Part shown: positions 1 to 9,200 of the stretch, piece after piece | How positions within the stretch are numbered: position 1 is the first letter of the stretch | Layout of the letters: the number at the start of each line of letters is the position of its first letter | Origin: Campylobacteraceae bacterium | Lineage (GTDB): Bacteria > Campylobacterota > Campylobacteria > Campylobacterales > Sulfurovaceae | DNA length: 44,914 nt | Direction: 5' to 3' | NCBI GenBank assembly: GCA_027068975.1 | Contig: JALXFN010000119.1 | Location: 1 to 44,914, forward strand | Made by a program: the position numbers and the translations under genes | The notes under the pieces: generated by a model | What the model saw: only the letters and a program-made list of their open reading frames with translations | The model's database searches: none | Told to the model about the DNA's origin: nothing

Positions 1-80
1 CTTTTATTTTATTGCAACTTGTGGCACTATTAATTATTGTAAAATTTCCAGATTTGATTTATCTGTTTGGAAAATAGAGA

Positions 81-85
81 AGGAG
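81..85 (+). promoter_or_regulatory. Ribosome binding site deciding the start at 92
   Basis: AGGAG lies six bases before the ATG at 92. The reading frame is open to the left window edge, so this site is the reason for placing the start at 92 and not further upstream. Confidence 0.75.
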
Positions 86-91
86 AAAAAA

Positions 92-298
92 ATGGAAAAA
101 AGTATAAAAATAGAGATAAAAGAAGATAAGCTAGAAGGGTTAGAGTATTATGCAAAATTATTGAATAAAGATATTAATACCATGCTAGATGAAGCTCTTG
201 CACAGTATTTTGAATCGGAAAATAAAAAACTTGTTGCAAAAGAACAGAACATGACAAACCTAAATTTTGATGAATTTTGGGATGGAGTAGAGTTTTAA
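92..298 (+). CDS. Small ribbon-helix-helix-like, antitoxin-type protein
   Basis: A 68-residue acidic protein. Residues 1-15 could form the short DNA-binding strand (alternating K/I residues), followed by two predicted helices around 16-45, the layout of CopG/Arc-type ribbon-helix-helix repressors and antitoxins. The C-terminus is acidic and aromatic (NFDEFWDGVEF), as in antitoxin tails that bind a toxin. No toxin ORF follows: 299-464 is A/T-rich and non-coding, so this would be an orphan unless its partner lies left of the window. The family call is from pattern only; it could be a plain transcriptional regulator. Confidence 0.5.
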   Translation: MEKSIKIEIKEDKLEGLEYYAKLLNKDINTMLDEALAQYFESENKKLVAKEQNMTNLNFDEFWDGVEF

Positions 299-464
299 AG
301 TCTACAAATATAATTAATGTAGTTGTTTTATAATATTTTATATTGTTTAAAAATATTTAATTTTATTTGAAGTTATAAAATTAGATTTTTTATCATATAT
401 GTTTAATAGTTATATTTGGTTAAAATTAAACATATCGATTAAAACTATATAGAAAGGGTCAAAA

Positions 465-677
465 ATGGGACATCCAATAGAGCTAAATCAAATTTCTGTT
501 ATTCAAAAAGCACTTCCAACTTATGAAGGTTTTACCAAAGGTGAAAAAAAATATTGCATGGAGAATCTTTCAGAGTGGATTTCAGATGAAAAAGGTCTTG
601 ATACTATGATTTCTAAGTTAGAAGAGAAATCATTAGATGCAAGACCATTTTTACAAAAGTTAGGACTTGTGTGTTAA
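465..677 (+). CDS. Small protein of unknown function
   Basis: A 70-residue protein that I do not recognise. It has no membrane segment or signal peptide and looks like a small soluble helical protein; its two cysteines (within KKYCMEN and the last residue) do not form a metal site. A GAAAGGG purine tract just upstream of the ATG supports the start. Its upstream gap (299-464) is A/T-rich and may hold the promoter. It converges with the lipoprotein gene that ends at 688, with 10 bases between. Coding status rests on the RBS and a sensible composition. Confidence 0.6.
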   Translation: MGHPIELNQISVIQKALPTYEGFTKGEKKYCMENLSEWISDEKGLDTMISKLEEKSLDARPFLQKLGLVC

Positions 678-687
678 GTACTATAAA

Positions 688-1461
688 TTAAAGATTTATA
701 TTTAATATCTCTTCTTTTGGTAACTGTAACAGCAGTGGTTTATCTTCTCTCTTTAGCCACTTAAGTATGGTCACGAGTTTATCTTCATTCATGGCTGTAC
801 ATCCAGCTGTTCCTTTACCGTTACCACTTCGTATATGCATAAAAATACAAGAACCAGCATTCTTTATCTGTTCAGGGTTATGGTTAACGGTAATTCCATA
901 TTTATAAAGATGATTGTTTAGTTTCATGTGTTCAAAACTTTTATAATCTTTTTCTACTTTTGTACTGTCTACAATTTGATTGTACCATTTAGAGTTGCTG
1001 TCATCTACACAGTGGTCAGTTCTTTTGTATGTAGAGTAGGGGAAGTCTATAGATAAGTTACTATATCCAAAACCATTACCTAAATAAAAGAGACCAGCAG
1101 GTGCTCTTCCATCACCCTCTTTTTTTATGTACTTAGCATCGCTTGGTGTTGTATGTAGCCCTTTTCCCCAACCTAAACCATTACGACCTAAAATTATACT
1201 TATAGGTTTTCCTACTTTTACCCATTTTTTATCTATACGCTCGTATCGTTGCAGTGTTCCCTCTTTCTCATTCCATCCATCTGTTTGAACAAATAGAAGT
1301 TGAGATGAGTCACTAGGTAAGGCTATATGTTTGTTACTTAGGTGTAAAAGGTTAGCTTTTGGTACTTCAGTTTCATTCATGTTCACTTGTTGTGGTGTTG
1401 GTTCACTTTGACATGCAGTGAAGAGTGTAAGGGTCAAGGTTAATATAGATAGTGTTTTCAT
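688..1461 (-). CDS. L,D-transpeptidase-like (YkuD-type) lipoprotein
   Basis: A 257-residue predicted lipoprotein. The N-terminus is a short hydrophobic signal ending in the lipobox LFTAC, with Cys17 as the lipidated residue. Near the C-terminus, His at HIRSGNG and the GTAGC segment with Cys221 match the His...(S/T)xGC catalytic signature of L,D-transpeptidases, which cross-link peptidoglycan stem peptides or attach proteins to them. The central region keeps the YkuD-like pattern (GLGWGKGLH, DGRAPAGLF, CVDDSNSKWYN). The usual Arg after the catalytic Cys is replaced (GCTAM), a feature of the divergent, amidase-like YkuD branch. It is divergent from the antiporter gene at 1510. The exact substrate is unknown. 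Confidence 0.82.
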   Translation of the reverse strand: MKTLSILTLTLTLFTACQSEPTPQQVNMNETEVPKANLLHLSNKHIALPSDSSQLLFVQTDGWNEKEGTLQRYERIDKKWVKVGKPISIILGRNGLGWGKGLHTTPSDAKYIKKEGDGRAPAGLFYLGNGFGYSNLSIDFPYSTYKRTDHCVDDSNSKWYNQIVDSTKVEKDYKSFEHMKLNNHLYKYGITVNHNPEQIKNAGSCIFMHIRSGNGKGTAGCTAMNEDKLVTILKWLKREDKPLLLQLPKEEILNINL

Positions 1462-1509
1462 AATGTTATAATTCCTAAAATTTTAAATTAAATAAAATGA
1501 GGAAAAATC

Positions 1510-2904
1510 ATGGAAAATTTAGGAGTCTTCTCCGTACTAATACCACTCTTTATCATCATCATGGCAATTATAACAAAAGATGTCGTTGTCTCTCTTTTAT
1601 CAGGTATTTTTTTAGGAGAGTTGGTATTACATAGCTTTAATCCCTTTGAAGCACTTATTGCATTATTGGATGGTTTTGTAGGCTTATTTTCAGAGGGATG
1701 GATAACAAAGACCATTCTTTTTGCTCTTTTGGTAGGTTCCATAATAAAACTGCTTAGTAAGTCAGGTGCAGTAGAGGGGTTTGTCTACTATTTAAGTGAG
1801 AAACAACAAAAATTAGATTCCTCTAAAGGGGCTTTACTATTGGCTTACTTTATAGGTATTATTATTTTTATAGAGTCCTCTATTACCTCTTTAGTGGCAG
1901 GTACAGTTGCTAGACCACTTTGTGATAAAAATGGAGTAAGCCGTGAAAAGTTAGCGTATGTGTGCGATTCTACCTCTGCTCCTGTCTGTTCACTCATTCC
2001 TTTTAATGCTTGGGGTGCTTTGCTTTTAGGTTTAATAGTAACAGCAATTGAAGATAAAGTTATAGAAGGAGAGGGGATTACACTACTTGTAGAGTCTATT
2101 CTTTATAACTTCTACTCTCTTATAACTATCTTTATGGTTTTAGCAGTGATAATCTTTAACATTAATTTCGGTCCTATGGTTAAAGCTAAAGCAGTTCCGT
2201 ATGAAGAGAAGGTAGCAAAAGAAGATACTAAAAAACATATTTCTGTATGGGCAATGATTTTACCTCTACTTGTTTTAGTGTTGATGGTTCCTCTCTCTCT
2301 TTACTATACAGGTAAAGGGAATATCTTAGATGGAAGTGGCTCAACTTCTGTTTTTTATGCCGTTATTTCTACTTTAATATTTACCTATATCTATTATATC
2401 TCTCGTGGTTATTTAAAACATAAAGAGTATTTTGATGCACTTTATGAAGGTATTGCAGATATGATTCCTATAGGTCTTATTTTGCTTCTTGCTTTTCTTA
2501 TAGGGTCGGTTATTAAAGATTTAGGAACAGCAAATTATATAGCGACAGCTATGCAAGAGGCAAATGTCTCAGCCATCTATATACCATTATTGGTTTTTCT
2601 AGTAGCTTCATTAACAGCGTTTTCTACAGGAACCAGTTGGGGGACCTTTTCTATTATGATGCCTATAGCTTTAGGATTAAGTGCCAGTTTTGCTCTGCCT
2701 ATACCTCTTATGATTGGTGCTGTTATCTCAGGGGGAATTTTTGGTGACCATGTCTCACCTATTTCAGATACGACTATTATCTCGTCTATGGCAAGTGGTT
2801 GTGACCATATTTCACATGTACGAACACAGATGCCTTACGCTTTAGTAGCTGCTGGATTGGCTTCAATAATGTATTTAGGATTTGGTTGGATGTCTATGAT
2901 GTAG
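1510..2904 (+). CDS. NhaC-family Na+/H+ antiporter-type transporter
   Basis: A 464-residue integral membrane protein with about eleven hydrophobic segments. It resembles the NhaC/ion-transporter superfamily: the paired polar breaks in membrane segments (STSAPVCSLIPFNAWG around 155-170 and FSTGTSWGTFSIMMPIA around 375-390) and the late GGIFGDHVSPISDTT segment are typical of this group, which exchanges sodium for protons or carries small substrates. RBS GAGGAAAA precedes the ATG. The stop codon TAG is also the last three bases of a GTAG motif that starts a REP-like hairpin at 2901. It stands alone, so the substrate cannot be fixed from context. Confidence 0.85.
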   Translation: MENLGVFSVLIPLFIIIMAIITKDVVVSLLSGIFLGELVLHSFNPFEALIALLDGFVGLFSEGWITKTILFALLVGSIIKLLSKSGAVEGFVYYLSEKQQKLDSSKGALLLAYFIGIIIFIESSITSLVAGTVARPLCDKNGVSREKLAYVCDSTSAPVCSLIPFNAWGALLLGLIVTAIEDKVIEGEGITLLVESILYNFYSLITIFMVLAVIIFNINFGPMVKAKAVPYEEKVAKEDTKKHISVWAMILPLLVLVLMVPLSLYYTGKGNILDGSGSTSVFYAVISTLIFTYIYYISRGYLKHKEYFDALYEGIADMIPIGLILLLAFLIGSVIKDLGTANYIATAMQEANVSAIYIPLLVFLVASLTAFSTGTSWGTFSIMMPIALGLSASFALPIPLMIGAVISGGIFGDHVSPISDTTIISSMASGCDHISHVRTQMPYALVAAGLASIMYLGFGWMSMM

Positions 2905-2925
2905 GGTGCTGTTTGCTAACGCACC
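2901..2925 (+). repeat. REP-like element: GTAG foot plus hairpin
   Basis: GTAG (2901-2904, overlapping the antiporter stop codon) is followed at once by a hairpin: GGTGC, a bulged T, GTT, loop TGCT, AAC, GCACC. A GTAG or GGAG tetranucleotide at the foot of a stem-loop is the hallmark of REP sequences mobilised by RAYT (TnpA-REP, Y1 HUH) transposases. The hairpin may also act as a transcription stop for the antiporter gene, although no T-run follows. Confidence 0.6.
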
Positions 2926-2935
2926 ATTATTCATT

Positions 2936-2953
2936 CCCAACAAAGATGTTGGG
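2936..2953. terminator. Hairpin between convergent genes, possible terminator
   Basis: CCCAACA, loop AAGA, TGTTGGG gives a perfect 7-bp stem. It lies between the ends of the antiporter gene and the repeat-protein gene on the opposite strand. No clear T-run follows on either side, so termination is plausible but not certain. Confidence 0.45.
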
Positions 2954-2978
2954 AAGAAGTATTAAAATGGAGAAACGA

Positions 2979-4361
2979 TTAAAGCTCTATATTAAGAGAG
3001 TTTAGTGTTTCATAAGTAATTCCACCAGTTGCTAGTGAATTATCTCTTTGGTATTTATCAAGTGCTACTCTAGTATCTCTTCCTAGAACACCATCTTCTT
3101 TACCAGCTTTGTAGCCTTTATCATTTAATGCTTTTTGAATTTTCAATATAACATCTTTGTTCATGTTTGTTTGACAAAGAATTCTTTCCCAACTTTGGTG
3201 AGAATCTGAAATTTTCTCTTTCTTCGCAACAACTTTATATACTGCTTCGATTGGAGTTTTAACTTCTTTTGCCTCTTCAACAAGTTTTTTAACTTTCATA
3301 GTTTGGTACTTAGCTGGAATTTCAATCTCTTTTGTAGAAGCAGGAGTCTCAAGCACAGTTTTTGTAATTTTTTTACTAAGAGCTGGTGTTTCAATAAGAC
3401 AAATTTGATGTCCTGTGTAATTTAAACCTCTCTCTACGCTATCACCAACTTTTATCCATGTGAAATCTGATTGGCTATCAAGAACTTTTTTCTCAATAGT
3501 CTTTTTAACAGCAGGAATAGTAATTGTTTCTACTTTTGCAGGAGTAACAAGTTTTTTTACTTTGATTGTTTTAGTTACAGCAGGGATATCAACAACTTTA
3601 GTAGTAGCTGGAGTCTTTACAACTTTCTTTTTAATTGTTTTGTAAACAGCAGGAATTTTTACTAGACACATAATCTCACCTGTTGCACCATCTAGTTTAG
3701 TTGCAGGGTTTGCACCTTTTTTCCATACAGTCTTCTCTTTTTCAACAAGAACTTTTTCGGTTTTATATTCATAGGTTGCTGGAACAGTAATGGTTTTTTT
3801 AGAAGCAGGTTTAACTTCGATTGTTTTTTCAACAGTTTCATAAACAGCAGGTACAATTTTTTGTTTAGTTGTCTCTTCTTGAACTACAACTTCTTCAGTA
3901 ACTGTTTTATACTTTTCTGGAGTAAAATATTCTCTGTAACAAGTACCAGGGGTAGTGTTCTCTAAATCAACACCTTTAAGTTTAGCAGCAACAAGAATCT
4001 CTTTACTTACTGGTGCAGAGTGACGTTTTAAAGATGTATGCCAACTACGTGTAGAAGGTTTAACTTCGATAGTTTCTGTCTCTTTTTTATATTTAGCAGG
4101 AACTGTAACAAGTTTTTTACTTGCAGGAGAGATTTCAACTTTCTCTTCAACCCACTCATATTTTGCTGGAATAACGGTTATTTTTTCTGATGCTTCTTGA
4201 ACAAGAACACGCTCATCAACAGTTTTGTATTTTGCTGGTACTACAACTTTAGCGTAACATTCTCCAGCTTTTGCATCTGGTGGAATAAGTGATACCTCTG
4301 CTGTTGCGTAAGTTATTGGCAATAATAAGCCTAATAATAATGATGAATACTTTAATTTCAT
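2979..4361 (-). CDS. Repeat-built secreted protein with C-terminal peptidoglycan-binding domain
   Basis: A 460-residue exported protein with an N-terminal signal peptide (cleavage likely after ATAEV). The body is about four degenerate repeats of roughly 95-115 residues, each opening near a Cys (GECYAKV, GTCYREY, EIMCLVK, HQICLIE) and closing near a Trp (RSWHTS, TVWKKG, FTWIKV, QSWERI), with many PAxYKTV...VxxPASKK strand-like units inside. The last 60 residues (VILKIQKALNDKGY ... GVLGRDTRVALDKYQ) are a PG_binding_1 domain. It probably sits in the periplasm as a wall-anchored, Lys-rich beta-repeat structure. RBS AGGAG lies just upstream, with a TATAAT promoter at 4409-4414. Confidence 0.8.
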   Translation of the reverse strand: MKLKYSSLLLGLLLPITYATAEVSLIPPDAKAGECYAKVVVPAKYKTVDERVLVQEASEKITVIPAKYEWVEEKVEISPASKKLVTVPAKYKKETETIEVKPSTRSWHTSLKRHSAPVSKEILVAAKLKGVDLENTTPGTCYREYFTPEKYKTVTEEVVVQEETTKQKIVPAVYETVEKTIEVKPASKKTITVPATYEYKTEKVLVEKEKTVWKKGANPATKLDGATGEIMCLVKIPAVYKTIKKKVVKTPATTKVVDIPAVTKTIKVKKLVTPAKVETITIPAVKKTIEKKVLDSQSDFTWIKVGDSVERGLNYTGHQICLIETPALSKKITKTVLETPASTKEIEIPAKYQTMKVKKLVEEAKEVKTPIEAVYKVVAKKEKISDSHQSWERILCQTNMNKDVILKIQKALNDKGYKAGKEDGVLGRDTRVALDKYQRDNSLATGGITYETLNSLNIEL

Positions 4362-4408
4362 TTGTTTCTCCTTTGGAAATTTTGTAATTTATTAAATTGT
4401 ACTGATGT

Positions 4409-4414
4409 ATTATA
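4409..4414 (-). promoter_or_regulatory. -10 element for the repeat-built PG-binding protein
   Basis: Read on the minus strand the bases are TATAAT, 47 bases upstream of the ATG at 4361. No good -35 is visible, which is usual in Campylobacterota. Confidence 0.5.
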
Positions 4415-4454
4415 TAGGCAACTTAATTAATATTAAATTAATTTATATAAAAAA

Positions 4455-5030
4455 TTAGTTTATAGAATTAAGCGTTAATAGACGACAACTGTTTTCTAGT
4501 ATAGCAACTTTTTTAACCATTTCTGTTAAATCTCGGTCATAGGAGATAAGTCCAAACCCCTTAATGAGAAGAAGATGGTTGGAGTTATTTTTTAAATAGT
4601 TACTAATTTCATTGGCTGCTCTGCTTTCCCAATCTTTAAAACCTTTAGGGTCATATATATGAACCGTATCAAGTAGTGTCGCACCATAAAAGTCTTTAGC
4701 CACAACAATATCATGGTTCAAAGAGTATGCCGTAGCATAAGGAGGCATGGTATAGGAGATATATTTTGCATTGAGTAGTTCACTATAAATAGCTTGGTGA
4801 ATATCTACATCAGCAGAGGCATCCTTCCATCTATAATCTTTCTCTTTATTGCAAGTTAGTTCTATAAAGTCATCTTCAGATACTTCGTCAAGTATACTCT
4901 CTTTTTTGTTGATAATAAAAGAGTTTAGTGCCACTTTTGCAGATATAGAACCGTGAAAAACACCAAAATAGTTTTTATTAAACATAGAGTTTGATATATG
5001 TTTTAGTTCATTCAGTAAATGTGTATCCAT
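4455..5030 (-). CDS. Class II aldolase/adducin-like protein
   Basis: A 191-residue cytoplasmic protein with the outline of the class II aldolase/adducin fold: the NYFGVFHGSISAKV opening corresponds to the usual GN(l/i)S segment, and DVDIHQAIYSEL with VHIYDP matches the region around the metal/substrate pocket. The canonical zinc-binding HxH of L-fuculose-phosphate aldolase is not obvious, so it may not be an active aldolase of that type. A homologue divergent from rsmH is a familiar Campylobacterota arrangement. The promoter is shared with rsmH (5050-5059). Confidence 0.68.
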   Translation of the reverse strand: MDTHLLNELKHISNSMFNKNYFGVFHGSISAKVALNSFIINKKESILDEVSEDDFIELTCNKEKDYRWKDASADVDIHQAIYSELLNAKYISYTMPPYATAYSLNHDIVVAKDFYGATLLDTVHIYDPKGFKDWESRAANEISNYLKNNSNHLLLIKGFGLISYDRDLTEMVKKVAILENSCRLLTLNSIN

Positions 5031-5049
5031 TTAAATAGCTCCATTTTTT

Positions 5050-5059
5050 TGGTATTATA
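5050..5059. promoter_or_regulatory. Overlapping divergent -10 elements (rsmH and aldolase-like gene)
   Basis: On the plus strand TGGTATTAT (5050-5058) is an extended -10 leading to rsmH. On the minus strand the same bases give TATAAT (5054-5059), 24 bases before the ATG at 5030. The two promoters share almost all their -10 bases, so occupancy in one direction should exclude the other. Confidence 0.5.
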
Positions 5060-5092
5060 TCGTTTTAATTAATAATAACATAAAGGTTTTGT

Positions 5093-6022
5093 ATGAATAT
5101 ACCTCATATACCTGTACTACTAAATGAAGTATTGGATGGATTTTCTAACATAAAAGAGGGGTATTTTGTTGACTGTACCTTAGGTTATGCTGGTCACTCT
5201 GAAGCGATGTTAAAAACATATGAACAGATAAAACATATAGGAATAGATAGAGATGACGAAGCTTTAGCTTTTTCAAAAGAACGATTAAGACCCTATTCAA
5301 GCAGAAGTAGACTTTATAAAGGAACATTTGCAAATACTCTACCTATTATAAAGGAGCAACCCATAACAGGTCTTTTAGCAGATTTTGGTGTCTCTTCTCT
5401 ACAGCTTGACAAAATGGATAGAGGTTTCTCTTTTTCTAGTGAGACGTTAGACATGCGAATGGATAGCAAAGCTTCACTTTCTGCTTTTGAAGTGGTTAAT
5501 TACTATGACCAAGATAAGTTGGAGTATATTTTAAATCACTATGGAGAAGTTCGCTCCTATAAACGTGTTGCAGCTGCTATTGTTGAAGCACGAAGTAAAA
5601 AAAATATTGAGAGTGGTAAGGAACTTTCTGATATTATCTGTAAAGTTCTACCTAAAAGTGGAAAGATTCACCCTGCTACTTTATCATTTCAAGGTATACG
5701 CATAGAGGTCAACAATGAACTAGGAGAGATAGAAGGACTTTTAGATGTTTTAGAAGAGAAGTTTACTGCTGGTGAACTCAATGGTGCTATTATCTCTCTT
5801 ATTACTTTTCACTCTCTAGAAGATAGATTGGTTAAAAATAGATACAAAAAGTGGTCAACAGCTTGTATTTGTGACCCCCAAGCGATGAGATGCACTTGTG
5901 GGAAAAATCATCAATTGGGTAAAATGTTGGTTCGTAAACCCATTACAGCAAGAAAAGAAGAGCTAAAAATAAATGCCCGTTCACGCTCTGCAAAATTAAG
6001 AACATTTGTATTTAAAGGATAG
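5093..6022 (+). CDS. rsmH: 16S rRNA (cytosine-1402-N4)-methyltransferase RsmH (MraW)
   Basis: A 309-residue S-adenosylmethionine-dependent enzyme that N4-methylates C1402 in the decoding centre of 16S rRNA. Visible family features: HIPVLLNEVL at the N-terminus, the SAM loop FVDCTLGYAGHS (about 25-36), GIDRDDEAL (about 50-58), LLADFGVSSLQLD (about 94-106), FQGIRIEVNNEL and the C-terminal SFHSLEDR-type ITFHSLEDRLVK. Length matches the family. AAAGG precedes the ATG. It is the first gene of a run with the FtsL-like gene (two bases later) and the RND permease; rsmH before ftsL is the remnant of the classical dcw order. Confidence 0.96.
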   Translation: MNIPHIPVLLNEVLDGFSNIKEGYFVDCTLGYAGHSEAMLKTYEQIKHIGIDRDDEALAFSKERLRPYSSRSRLYKGTFANTLPIIKEQPITGLLADFGVSSLQLDKMDRGFSFSSETLDMRMDSKASLSAFEVVNYYDQDKLEYILNHYGEVRSYKRVAAAIVEARSKKNIESGKELSDIICKVLPKSGKIHPATLSFQGIRIEVNNELGEIEGLLDVLEEKFTAGELNGAIISLITFHSLEDRLVKNRYKKWSTACICDPQAMRCTCGKNHQLGKMLVRKPITARKEELKINARSRSAKLRTFVFKG

Positions 6023-6024
6023 TC

Positions 6025-6291
6025 TTGGCTAGAAGAATTAAAACTCAAAAAATTAAAGAAGAGAATGGCGTAACAGGGAGTATGATGCTTATTACTTTCT
6101 TTGTTTCTGCATTAGTGTTATTGTTAACTTTGCCAAATATTTACCTTGACAATCACATCTACTATGAGAGTAGAAGTATCGCTCATCTTCATCGTATTAA
6201 AATAACACTTGAAGAGGAACAAGCACTTATTAAAGCTAAATTAGAAGAGATTAACTATAAAGAGAATGTACTTAATCATGACATAAAGTAA
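6025..6291 (+). CDS. FtsL-like single-pass membrane protein
   Basis: An 88-residue bitopic protein starting at TTG two bases after the rsmH stop. Residues 1-16 are basic and cytoplasmic, about 17-40 form one membrane segment (MMLITFFVSALVLLLTLP), and about 50-80 form a Glu/Lys-rich helix suited to a coiled coil. This topology, size and position directly after rsmH match FtsL, the divisome protein that pairs with FtsB. Sequence similarity in this family is low, so the call rests on topology and synteny. No better start than TTG is in frame; translation is probably coupled to rsmH. Confidence 0.65.
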   Translation: MARRIKTQKIKEENGVTGSMMLITFFVSALVLLLTLPNIYLDNHIYYESRSIAHLHRIKITLEEEQALIKAKLEEINYKENVLNHDIK

Positions 6292-6295
6292 CTTT

Positions 6296-9200
6296 ATGAT
6301 TAAAAAGTTTTTAGAGTTTGCCCTTGACCGTCCTGTTTTGAATCATATTTTTATGGTCTTGATGATTATTATGTCTATATTTGCCTATAAAAACATAGCC
6401 AAAGAGATTTTCCCTGCTTCTACACTCGACAAAATCTCTATTTCGGGTAGTTATGTGGGTGCAAGTGCTGATGTACTTGACAAAATGGCTGTTAAGACAC
6501 TTGAAGAGAGTTTAAAATCTATCTCTGAAATCGACACGGTTTATAGTACCATTCAAAATGGTTTTTTTAATATTGTAGCTGATATAAAAACAGGTAATGA
6601 CACTCAATTGGTTTTGAGTGATGCGAAAGATGTGGTTGCTAACATTAAAAGAGATTTACCTTCTGATATGGATGAACCAGTTGCCAAACTACTAAAACAT
6701 GAGTACCCTTTACTCTTGGTAGCCGTTTCAGGAGATGTTACTTTAAAACGACTTATTGATGTGGCTGATGCGTTAAAAAGCAGACTTTCACTTATAAGTA
6801 ATCTTAACTCTATTAATATTCGTGGAGAGTCAGATGAAGAGATACTGATAACTTTAGACCAAAAACGAATAGATGGTTATGGTTTCTCTAAAGAGGCTGT
6901 CTATAAAGCCATCTCTTCTATCTCTTCTATTTTCCCAGTAGGAACGGTTAAAGAGCAGGGAAATCATATCTATATTTCTACTATAAATGGTGAGAAAACT
7001 AAAAAGCGTTTAGAGCAGACACTGCTTACTGTTAATGGAAAACGTTTCTATTTGGGTGATATTTCCAATGTTGCTTTTCATTTGGCTACTCCTGCACAAA
7101 TTTCCCACTTTGATGGTGTTACAAACCTCTCTTTAAACATCACTAAAAATGAGCAAGGAAATGCCATTGCTTTGGCGAAGGAGATACGTACTGTACTTAA
7201 AGAGTTTAATAAAAAGTATGAAAATGAGATAACTTTTGAAGCCTATGCAGACTCCTCTATTTGGATTAAAAACCGTCTAAACCTTGTCTCTTCCAATATT
7301 CTGTTTGGACTTATTCTGGTTATGTTGGCACTCTTTTTAAGTCTAAATTTTCGTATTGCTTTGGTGGTAGGACTAGGAATTCCTGCTTCATTTATGATTA
7401 CACTTATTTTTGCTGATTATATAGGCTACAGTTTAAACATGTTAACCCTTCTAGGAGCGTTAATAGCACTAGGAATGCTGGTAGATGAAGCCATTGTCGT
7501 GGCTGAAAACATCTATAGACATGTAGAGATGGGGAAAAACCCACGAGAAGCAGCCATAGATGGTGCTGTTGAGATGTTTCCTGCCATATTGACAGCAACC
7601 ATGACAACGGTTTTTGCCTTTTTGCCACTACTGATTATGACAGGTAAAATGGGAATGTTTATGAAAGTACTTCCTGTTATGATTTCCATACTGCTTATTT
7701 CGTCTCTTTTTGAAGCATTCTATTTTTTACCTCTACATGCTAAAGAGTTTTTTTCTATAGGAAACCTTGCAAAAATCCAACATAAAGAAGAGAATAAAAA
7801 AGGAGTATGGGGAACTATTGATAGACTCTATAGTACTGTTTTAACGCTTTTACTTAGGTTTAAAAAATCCTCACTTCTTTTAATGGTGTTGCTTATTTTC
7901 TTAAGTACGGCAGCTGTAGGAAGTATCACTAAGTTTCAGATGTTTCCAGAGTTTGATGTTCAGCAGGTTTTTCTTAATGGAAAGGTAAACATTAACAACG
8001 AGTTGAAAGATACTGAAAAGTATGTCAGCATGATAGAAAAAGAGTTACTTTTAAAGCTCGACATGAATGAGACTGTCGATTCGTTTACCACCGTGATTGG
8101 CTTTAGAATGAATGCCGATTTAACCAGTGATTTGGGTGATAACCTATTTCAAATCATCATCAACCTCCATGAAAAAGCACCTGAGAATTTTTTTGACCGA
8201 TGGATTAACCCTGTCTTCTCCTTAGAGTACGATAACACAGATATGATACGAGAAACCAAAGCACAAGATTTACTAAAAGAGATAGATAAAAACATTTTAA
8301 ATGAGATACGAGAGCATGAAGAACATGGTCAAAAAGTTTTTGAAGAATTTAATGTTTTTGTGCAACAGACAGGTATTGTAGGAAACGATATTGAGGTAGG
8401 TTTCTCCTCTTTAAATCCTAAAAAAGTGCTAGATGCCATTAAAAAAGTAGAAGAGAATCTCTCTAAAGTTGCAGGTGTTCATGACATTGGAAACAATGCC
8501 CATGAGGGTGAACTAGAGCTAAAGTTACGAGTAAACGAGTATGGTCAATCTTTAGGTTTAAGTGAGGGAACTATTACTTCTACTCTACGTGGTTCCTTTT
8601 TTAAGGGTGAGTATGCCAAAGCTTTTAACCAAGAGGGTTTGGTTCGCATAAAAGTAGAAGACCGATACAAAGACCAAAAAGGGAGCATTGAAAACTTTAA
8701 AATCACAACACCTGAGGGAAAAGTGGTAAGTTTGAGTGATGTTTGTGACTTCTATTATCAGAAGAGTTTTGTAAAAATTTTTAAAGAAGATGGGGAAAAA
8801 GTTCGTTCTCTTTTTGCCCGTGTAGACAAAAAGGTCATTGTCCCTACAGAGGTTATGGCACAACTACAACCTCTCTTAGATGAGATAGAAAAAGAGGGTG
8901 TAAAGGTTATTGTAAAAGGTGAACAAAAAGAGAACATCAAGCTAAAAAAAGAGATGGGCGAAGCTGCTATTTTGGCTGTTTTTCTTATTTTTATTACCTT
9001 GGTTTGGATGTTTAACTCTTTTGTACAACCTTTGATTATTTTGTCTATTATACCTCTTTCTGTGTTTGGTGTTTTAGTAGGAACCAAACTCATGGGCATA
9101 AACATGACCATGCCAGGTCTCATGGGTCTCATTGGTCTAGCAGGAGTGGTGGTAAACGATGGGCTTATTATGTTAGAGTTCGTAAGAAAAGCAAAAACAC

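Noticed and set aside
299-464. Toxin gene after the orphan RHH gene
   Set aside because: All frames are short and A/T-rich without an RBS; treated as non-coding.
3460-3665. Plus-strand ORFs inside the repeat-protein gene
   Set aside because: They are frame shadows of the Lys/Thr/Val-rich repeats; no RBS and low-complexity Phe/Val-rich products.
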